From Bin80 sp964503085 (lineage in GTDB: Bacteria > Bacteroidota > Rhodothermia > Rhodothermales > Bin80), in the NCBI GenBank assembly GCA_964503085.1, contig CAZCYQ010000016.1, forward strand, positions 1 to 59,253: DNA of 59,253 nt, given 5' to 3'. How positions within the stretch are numbered: the stretch's first letter is position 1; every line of letters starts with the position of its first letter. Below the pieces are notes generated by a model. It had not been told where the DNA came from, made no database searches, and worked only from the letters and a program-made list of their open reading frames with translations. Below are positions 54,461 to 59,253 of the stretch, piece after piece. The position numbers were made by a program, and so were the translations under genes.

Positions 54461-55797
54461 TGCTTATTAGCAAACAATTCCGTATACTTCGTCAGACACA
54501 ATGGAACAGGAATGCCATCCTGCCCATTGCTTACCATAACATCAGCTGGATTGATGCCATGCCTGACAAGGCAAAAGATAAGGATTTTCGCGGAGTTGAG
54601 TACAGGTTACTCCCAGGTTCACGCGCAAATGCAAGGAAACTCGCTGGTATAGCGGGCGCATGCAGGTTTGTCTGGAACTACTTTCTTGCAAAGAACAAAG
54701 AGGAATACAAGCGGGCAAAGGAATCCGATGGCAAAAAGCCCTCTGTATCATTTTTCTCGCTTGGCAAGCAGTTCACGCAATTGAGGAAGGAGGTCGACTG
54801 GCTTTCAGAGTACTCATTCAAGATAGTCAGATATTCGCTCAAGCATCAGGCGGACGCCTGGCAAGGGTTTTTCAAGGGAGTCCGGAAGCATCCGAAGTTC
54901 CATTCTAAATACGGCAAGCGTCCATCCTTCACGATCCCGGATAACGTAAAGATCAAGGATGGGAGGTTGTTTATTCCGAAGGCTGGATGGATGCAAATGC
55001 GCCGAAAAGGTGGCAATCCATATCCAGACGGTAGACCGATTCGGGCTACCATAAAGAAATCGGGGCGGTATTGGAAGGTATCTGTATGCTATGAGATTGA
55101 TGCACGCAAGCGCACAGAGAATGGAGTTGCGGTTGGCGTTGACTTGAACACGTACAACGTAGCATGGACGGACACGACAGGCGAACGGGGGATGCTGGAT
55201 GTTCCCAAGTCGGACAAGAAGGAGATACGCATACGGCGATACCAGCGCAAGTTAGCGCGCCAGCAGAAAGGATCAAATCGCAGACGGGTAACCAAGCGGA
55301 AGATCGCCAAGTGGAAGCGTAAACAGAAGAATTGTCGCAAGAATCAAGCTCACCAAAACAGCAGGTTTCTTGCCAACCGTGCAGAGGCGTTAGTCCGCGA
55401 GGACTTGAAGTTGAAGAACATGACAGCATCCGCGAAAGGAACGGTAGAGAACCCTGGCAAGAACGTCAACGCGAAGGCAGGCCTGAATCGATCCATGCTC
55501 AACGCTTCGCACGGCAGGTTCAACCAGTATTGCGACTATAAATTTGAGACGGTAGTAGGTGTCGATCCACGGTACACAAGCCAAACGTGTAACTCGTGCG
55601 GGCACGTGGACAAAGTAAACCGTCAAACACAACGCAGCTTCAGGTGTGTGTCTTGTGGACATGCGGATCATGCAGACCTCAACGCGTCTGCGAACATACT
55701 GGCCTCCGGGATTGGGGCTTCTGCACGGCGAGGGGCGTTCGGGTTTCCGACCCCTAAGACCCGTGAAATTGATGGCGTGTTCAACTATGCCCTATAA
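54460..55797 (+). CDS. tnpB: RNA-guided endonuclease TnpB
   Basis: 445 residues, TnpB/OrfB of the IS200/IS605-IS1341 type, ancestor family of Cas12. Catalytic RuvC acids intact: D228 (AVGVDLNT), E314 (LVREDLKLKNM), D406 (HADHADLNASANI). Zn finger C377/C380 and C396/C399 (CNSCGHVD, CVSCGH). N-terminal helical bundle with ARKLAGIAGACRFVWNYF and SFKIVRYSLKHQADAW. Start at ATG 54460 has AGGGG upstream; ATG 54559 (MPDKAKDK) fits the family better but lacks a ribosome site. Being intact it may be active. Known TnpB cuts DNA at sites matching a guide adjoining its omega-RNA. Unusually, it lies within inverted repeats with no tnpA. Confidence 0.93.
   Translation: MLISKQFRILRQTQWNRNAILPIAYHNISWIDAMPDKAKDKDFRGVEYRLLPGSRANARKLAGIAGACRFVWNYFLAKNKEEYKRAKESDGKKPSVSFFSLGKQFTQLRKEVDWLSEYSFKIVRYSLKHQADAWQGFFKGVRKHPKFHSKYGKRPSFTIPDNVKIKDGRLFIPKAGWMQMRRKGGNPYPDGRPIRATIKKSGRYWKVSVCYEIDARKRTENGVAVGVDLNTYNVAWTDTTGERGMLDVPKSDKKEIRIRRYQRKLARQQKGSNRRRVTKRKIAKWKRKQKNCRKNQAHQNSRFLANRAEALVREDLKLKNMTASAKGTVENPGKNVNAKAGLNRSMLNASHGRFNQYCDYKFETVVGVDPRYTSQTCNSCGHVDKVNRQTQRSFRCVSCGHADHADLNASANILASGIGASARRGAFGFPTPKTREIDGVFNYAL
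55724..55765 (+). ncRNA. Candidate omega-RNA scaffold stem-loop
   Basis: Three nested helices in the 3' end of tnpB: CACGG (55724-55728) with CCGTG (55761-55765), AGGGG (55731-55735) with CCCCT (55751-55755), and TCGG with CCGA closing a GTTT loop (55739-55750). 14 base pairs over 42 nt is far more than expected by chance. TnpB guide RNAs are read from the 3' end of tnpB into the flank, so this position is right for the scaffold. The guide would be read from 55803 onwards. Transcription is not shown. Confidence 0.55.
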
Positions 55798-55798
55798 T
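55769..55798 (+). promoter_or_regulatory. Possible outward promoter in the right inverted repeat
   Basis: TTGATG (55769-55774), 18-bp spacer, TATAAT (55793-55798), a sigma-70-type pair pointing to the aminotransferase. Its start site would be within a few bases of the ATG, giving an almost leaderless mRNA. The -10 is part of the repeat. Confidence 0.4.
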
Positions 55799-55802
55799 TC
55801 CC
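55780..55802. repeat. Right terminal inverted repeat
   Basis: Reverse complement of the left repeat with one mismatch. Contains the tnpB TAA stop (55795-55797) and an outward TATAAT. Confidence 0.85.
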
Positions 55803-55810
55803 TTTAATCA
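55803..55810 (+). repeat. Right 8-bp target-site duplication
   Basis: TTTAATCA, identical to 54430-54437. Its final A is the A of the aminotransferase ATG. Confidence 0.85.
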
Positions 55811-57117
55811 TGTCAAACCGCAGGCAGTTTCTTTACCAAATCGGGGCCCCCGCAGCCGCAGCCCTCACATACAGCTCACTGATTCCTGAGCGGGTCCCGG
55901 CTGTTCTTGAACACATAGCAGGTGTGACTGGTGATGTAACGCGTGATGAGACTTTTTGGCTGGCGGTGCAACAAGCCTTCACGGTTGATCGCAGTCTGAT
56001 CAATCTCAACAGCGGCGGCGTGAGTCCTTCACCAAGGATTGTACAAGAGGCTATGAAAGGACATCTGGACTACTCCAATGAAGCACCGGTGTACACCATG
56101 TGGCGCATCCTGGAACCTCAGCGCGAGGGAGTCCGACAGCGTCTGGCGTTGGAGTTTGGCTGTGACACCGAGGAGATCGCACTGACACGTAATTCCAGTG
56201 AGGGACTTCAAATTTGCCAATTAGGACTGGATTTCAAGCCCGGTGATGAAGTGCTAACTACCACGCAGGACTACGGACGCATGATCACAACGTTCAAGCA
56301 ACGAGAACGTCGCGACGGCATCGTCCTTAAACAGTTTTCCATACCCGTACCCTCCGAAGATCCCGATGAGATTGTACGCTTGTTTGAGGAAAACATTGGC
56401 CCCCGCACGCGTGCCATACTTATGTGCCACATCATCAATATTACCGGTCAAATCCTGCCTGTGAAGCCAGTAGTTCAAATGGCTCGGCGCAAGGGAATCC
56501 CGGTTATCGTGGACGGTGCACACGCGTTTGGTCATTTTGATTTTAAGCATGAAGATCTGGACTGTGACTACTATGCTTCCAGCCTGCACAAATGGCTCTT
56601 AGCACCACATGGCACGGGGCTGCTGTACGTGCGCAAGGATAAAATCAAGGATTTATGGCCGCTTATGGCAGCTCCTGAGGGGATGGATGAGGATATTCGC
56701 AAATACGAAGAAATTGGTACGCACCCTGCAGCTAACTACATAGCCATTGCCGAAGCGCTGACCTTTCATCAGGGCATTGGTGCTAAACGCAAGGAGGATC
56801 GCCTGCGTTACCTGCGTGACTACTGGGCAAAACCGCTCATGCAGCACGACCGCATTCGCATGCATACCAGTCTCAAGCCCGAATTCTCCTGTTGCATCGG
56901 CACAGTCCAGATTGAGGGCATTGATACGGCGGAGTTGGGCACGCACCTCTGGGATGCACACCGTATAATTGCCACACCTATCAAACACGAGGAATTTGAA
57001 GGCCTGCGAGTTACGGCTAACCTGTTCACAACCTTGGAGGAACTGGACCGTTTCGTGGACGCCATGGAACAGGTTGTGCTCAATGGCTTACCTGCAGCAG
57101 AGAGCTCCGAGTCCTAG
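55810..57117 (+). CDS. PLP-dependent class V aminotransferase-fold enzyme, probably exported
   Basis: 435 residues. Twin-arginine-like N-terminus MSNRRQFLYQIGAPAAAA. Fold-type I class V features: SGGVSPSPRIV, TRNSSEGLQ, VDGAHAFGHFDF, and the PLP lysine in SSLHKWLLAPHGTGLLYV. Nearest known relatives are isopenicillin-N epimerase and cysteine-desulfurase-like proteins; activity here unknown. The TnpB unit abuts the ATG, so the original ribosome-binding site AAGGG (54425-54429) is now 1.4 kb away and nothing purine-rich precedes the ATG. Ends 2 bp before lhgO, so the two are cotranscribed. Confidence 0.85.
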   Translation: MSNRRQFLYQIGAPAAAALTYSSLIPERVPAVLEHIAGVTGDVTRDETFWLAVQQAFTVDRSLINLNSGGVSPSPRIVQEAMKGHLDYSNEAPVYTMWRILEPQREGVRQRLALEFGCDTEEIALTRNSSEGLQICQLGLDFKPGDEVLTTTQDYGRMITTFKQRERRDGIVLKQFSIPVPSEDPDEIVRLFEENIGPRTRAILMCHIINITGQILPVKPVVQMARRKGIPVIVDGAHAFGHFDFKHEDLDCDYYASSLHKWLLAPHGTGLLYVRKDKIKDLWPLMAAPEGMDEDIRKYEEIGTHPAANYIAIAEALTFHQGIGAKRKEDRLRYLRDYWAKPLMQHDRIRMHTSLKPEFSCCIGTVQIEGIDTAELGTHLWDAHRIIATPIKHEEFEGLRVTANLFTTLEELDRFVDAMEQVVLNGLPAAESSES

Positions 57118-57119
57118 CG

Positions 57120-58313
57120 GTGGAGTGTGACATAGCAATCATTGGGGGAGGGATTGTCGGCCTTGCAACAGCTTGGCAACTGCACGAGCACTGTGAATGT
57201 CGGGTATTGGTTCTTGAGAAGGAAAATTCCGTCGCAACACATCAGTCAGGCCGTAACTCGGGCGTGCTGCACTCAGGAGTCTACTATCGGCCAGGGTCGA
57301 AGCAGGCACAAATGTGCCTGCGAGGGAGGCGGTTAATGGAAAATTTCTGCCGCACTAACCACCTACCATTCGAGCTCTGCGGCAAAGTGATTACAGGCAG
57401 CACCTCCCGGGAATTGGCCCGCCTACACACCCTACACGAATGGGGGCATTCAAATGGTGTGCAATGCCAGATTATAGACCGAGACGCACTCCTCGAACGC
57501 GAGCCCTATGCAGCCGGTAATAAAGCACTTCTGGTGCGTGATGCTGGTATTGTGGATTTTCCGAGTGTTGTAAAGTGCCTGACGTCGCTATCAAAGGAAC
57601 AAGGTACCGAGATACTGACCAATTCATACGTGCACAGGGCGCACGAGGAACGTCAACATATTGTTCTGGAGACCGACAATCTCACAGTCCATGCACGACA
57701 CGTCCTCAACTGTGCAGGGCTATATGCTGACCGTGTAGCTAAACTTCTGGGACAGGAGCCAAATATTCGTGTATTACCGTTCAGAGGGGAGTATTACGAA
57801 CTCGTACCCCGACAGTACTGCCGCCATCTAATTTATCCCGCGGGGGATGAACGCGTCCCCTTCCTTGGTGTACATGCAACCCGCATGACAGATAGCCGCG
57901 TACTCTGTGGCCCAAGCGCCGTTCTGGCATTGTCCCGGGAGGGATACAAACGCTTCACAGTTGCACCAGCAGACATCCTGGAAACAGTCCTTTGGTCTGG
58001 CAGCTGGCATCTCGCACGCTCATTTTGGCGAACGGGCATACGAGAAATTCTGCAGAGCCTTAGCAAAAAGTATTATTTACGGATATTGCAGCGTCTGATT
58101 CCCGCAGTTAAACTATCCGATCTCAGACCTGCGCGAAGTGGTGTGCGCGCACAGGCAGTCAGAGCAGACGGCACAATGGTTCGAAGCATGTGCATCCAAG
58201 AAAGTCGACGAGTGCTGAGTGTACTAAATGCGAGTTCGCCAAGCGCAACCGCGTCACTTGCCATAGGGGAAACCTTGGCGAGAAATTTGATGAATCGGCT
58301 AAGGCCTGATTAG
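57120..58313 (+). CDS. lhgO: L-2-hydroxyglutarate oxidase
   Basis: 397 residues, FAD-dependent DAO-family enzyme. N-terminal FAD fold IAIIGGGIVGLATAWQL, then the LhgO signature SGRNSGVLHSGVYYRPGSKQA, AGIVDFPSV, CAGLYADRVA, LPFRGEYYELVP and the C-terminal PARSGVRAQAV. Oxidises L-2-hydroxyglutarate to 2-oxoglutarate. GTG start at 57120, 2 bp after the aminotransferase stop, with its first residues MECDIAI matching the family. Confidence 0.9.
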   Translation: MECDIAIIGGGIVGLATAWQLHEHCECRVLVLEKENSVATHQSGRNSGVLHSGVYYRPGSKQAQMCLRGRRLMENFCRTNHLPFELCGKVITGSTSRELARLHTLHEWGHSNGVQCQIIDRDALLEREPYAAGNKALLVRDAGIVDFPSVVKCLTSLSKEQGTEILTNSYVHRAHEERQHIVLETDNLTVHARHVLNCAGLYADRVAKLLGQEPNIRVLPFRGEYYELVPRQYCRHLIYPAGDERVPFLGVHATRMTDSRVLCGPSAVLALSREGYKRFTVAPADILETVLWSGSWHLARSFWRTGIREILQSLSKKYYLRILQRLIPAVKLSDLRPARSGVRAQAVRADGTMVRSMCIQESRRVLSVLNASSPSATASLAIGETLARNLMNRLRPD

Positions 58314-58368
58314 GAGTTTACCACTAGGATGGCAAAACCCGGCTGCTGAACTTGCACCCTCTCTCGGA

Positions 58369-59253
58369 CTAATTCGGATCATTACAATCCTTGCCCAGCC
58401 TCGCCTGCTCATCTGTCCATTCTCTCCCTTGTCGATCACTGCGAAACGATTTTTCTGTCCTCCCCGCAAAATATCCCAATCCATTCTCTACGTTCGTTAT
58501 TGCAGGGATCGGACGGGAACTCACAAGAAAATACTCGTAATCATCAAAACCAGTCCTCCTCGAAAGAGAAATGTCATAATCCCATAGCTCGCGACTCCAG
58601 CTGCGTACAACAATCATAAAGTATGGAGCAACTGTCGCATAATGGCGCAATTCCAATGTGAGGTTGATCTTGGCAAATTCCTGCTCAAATAACCTGTCAG
58701 AAAAATAAACACTTGCAGTGCCTCCTTCAGTTGAGCTGGGTTCTGCAGAAGCATCCTCGACCTCTTCTGGAGTGAGGTACAACCCAGGAAAGGAACTCTC
58801 AATAGTACTTCCTCTCAATCCAGTTCCTGCATCATCCAAAAACGGCAAACCATCAAATCTCCTTCTTTCTACGCACTTCGGCCATACGTGCAGTGCGTGT
58901 ATACTGTACCGGTGATCTCCGGGTTGGTCCTCCAAAGATAATGTTACCTCATACAGCCCGAAGTTTCCCCGGTCAGGCTCCTGAATCTCCTCTATCGAAT
59001 CCAAGTACACGACCAGCTCCGGTGCAGATGATTTTGCCTGCACGGGCGTGAACGATGGCGCCTCTACCGTCAATGTGTATTCGGTACCCGGAACAGGGCG
59101 AAGCCCCTGAAAAGACTTGTAAATGCCATCAACCGTGTGGAGGAGACTCTCAGTCATTTCTTGTCCGTCGGTGACGGACACAGCAGCATTCAAAATATAG
59201 GCTCTTCGGCTATTTTTGTGAGAGGTTGATATTTTCAAATTCTGGGGCTCAGG
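58369..59253 (-). CDS. DUF4249 domain protein (5' end beyond window)
   Basis: The frame is open to the right edge of the window, so the N-terminus (normally a lipoprotein signal) lies outside. About 294 codons are visible. Features match DUF4249: YTLTVEAPSFTPVQA, EVTLSLEDQPGDHRYSI, a C-terminal YFLVSSRPIPAITNVENGLGYFAG. In Bacteroidota these proteins sit next to SusC-like TonB receptors. The TTG at 59236-59238 is not the true start. Convergent with lhgO. Confidence 0.82.
   Translation of the reverse strand, partial: PEPQNLKISTSHKNSRRAYILNAAVSVTDGQEMTESLLHTVDGIYKSFQGLRPVPGTEYTLTVEAPSFTPVQAKSSAPELVVYLDSIEEIQEPDRGNFGLYEVTLSLEDQPGDHRYSIHALHVWPKCVERRRFDGLPFLDDAGTGLRGSTIESSFPGLYLTPEEVEDASAEPSSTEGGTASVYFSDRLFEQEFAKINLTLELRHYATVAPYFMIVVRSWSRELWDYDISLSRRTGFDDYEYFLVSSRPIPAITNVENGLGYFAGRTEKSFRSDRQGREWTDEQARLGKDCNDPN

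Larger units (their letters stand above)
54438..55802 (+). mobile_element. Putative TnpB-carrying transposable unit with terminal inverted repeats
   Basis: A 1365-bp unit whose ends are 23-bp inverted repeats, 54438-54460 and 55780-55802, identical except at position 14 (G versus C); each begins GGGAATTATAGGG from the outside. It is flanked by identical 8-bp repeats TTTAATCA. Between them is only tnpB, which starts at the last base of the left repeat and stops within the right repeat. There is no transposase gene. Terminal inverted repeats plus an 8-bp duplication are features of DDE transposons or MITEs (several families duplicate 8 bp), whereas IS200/IS605 elements lack both. I infer a non-autonomous unit moved in trans by a DDE transposase. 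Not assigned to a named IS. Confidence 0.8.

Noticed and set aside
54438..55802. Classical IS200/IS605 element with tnpA lost
   Set aside because: Such elements end in subterminal hairpins and make no target duplication; here true inverted repeats and an exact 8-bp repeat are present.
1..59253. CRISPR arrays, tRNA or rRNA genes, phage attachment sites
   Set aside because: No regularly spaced repeats, cloverleaf-like sequences or integrase genes were seen while reading the intergenic regions.

Overview
The window is ordinary bacterial chromosome, densely packed on both strands, with a moderate GC content by eye. It probably comes from a Gram-negative bacterium of the Rhodothermota/Bacteroidota side. 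The evidence is a T9SS-type C-terminal sorting domain on an exported sugar dehydrogenase-like protein, a DUF4249 protein, a CarboxypepD_reg-like exported protein, six-bladed propeller proteins, many lipoproteins with lipoboxes, an outer-membrane beta-barrel and several exported sulfatases and hydrolases. The lineage is an inference. I saw no tRNA, rRNA, CRISPR array or replication origin.

Layout. 1-3.4 kb: exported CarboxypepD_reg-like protein and a long repetitive DUF4097 beta-solenoid. 3.9-6.9 kb (minus strand): SixA-like phosphatase, DUF4389 protein, UppS, and a winged-helix regulator paired with a membrane protein. 7.3-9.5 kb: D-threonine aldolase-like enzyme and zinc alcohol dehydrogenase. 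9.56-17.56 kb: an eight-gene, mostly overlapping heme operon, hemA-hemC-hemD-hemB-chdC/hemQ-like-hemE-hemH(cpfC)-hemY(cgoX). 17.7-26.9 kb: TIM-barrel protein, propeller protein, exonuclease III, DNA polymerase I, LigA, DUF1761 and VOC proteins. 27-33 kb: small orphan protein, phosphodiester glycosidase, DUF3052, sulfatase, membrane protein, Cys-rich exported peptide and propeller lipoprotein. 33-40 kb: fused isobutyryl-CoA mutase (IcmF), sterol desaturase family protein, RecG. 40-50 kb: intradiol dioxygenase, NadR-type kinase, formylglycine-generating enzyme plus sulfatase, beta-barrel, ABC exporter, DUF819 transporter, S9 peptidase. 50-59 kb: T9SS-tagged sugar dehydrogenase, lipase-like and GH113-like lipoproteins, a TnpB element, class V aminotransferase, LhgO, and a DUF4249 protein cut by the window edge.

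Two systems stand out. First, the heme operon has the signature of the coproporphyrin-dependent route: a HemQ/ChdC-family gene sits inside it, HemH is of the Bacillus CpfC type, and neither HemN nor HemF is present in the window. Second, the tnpB gene at 54.46-55.80 kb fills a 1365-bp unit bounded by 23-bp inverted repeats with one mismatch. The unit is flanked by an exact 8-bp direct repeat, TTTAATCA. That is the architecture of a DDE-type (MITE-like) transposon, not of an IS200/IS605 element. It landed exactly between a Shine-Dalgarno-like AAGGG and the ATG of the downstream aminotransferase. Near the 3' end of tnpB lies a compact three-tier stem-loop that is a good candidate for the omega-RNA scaffold.
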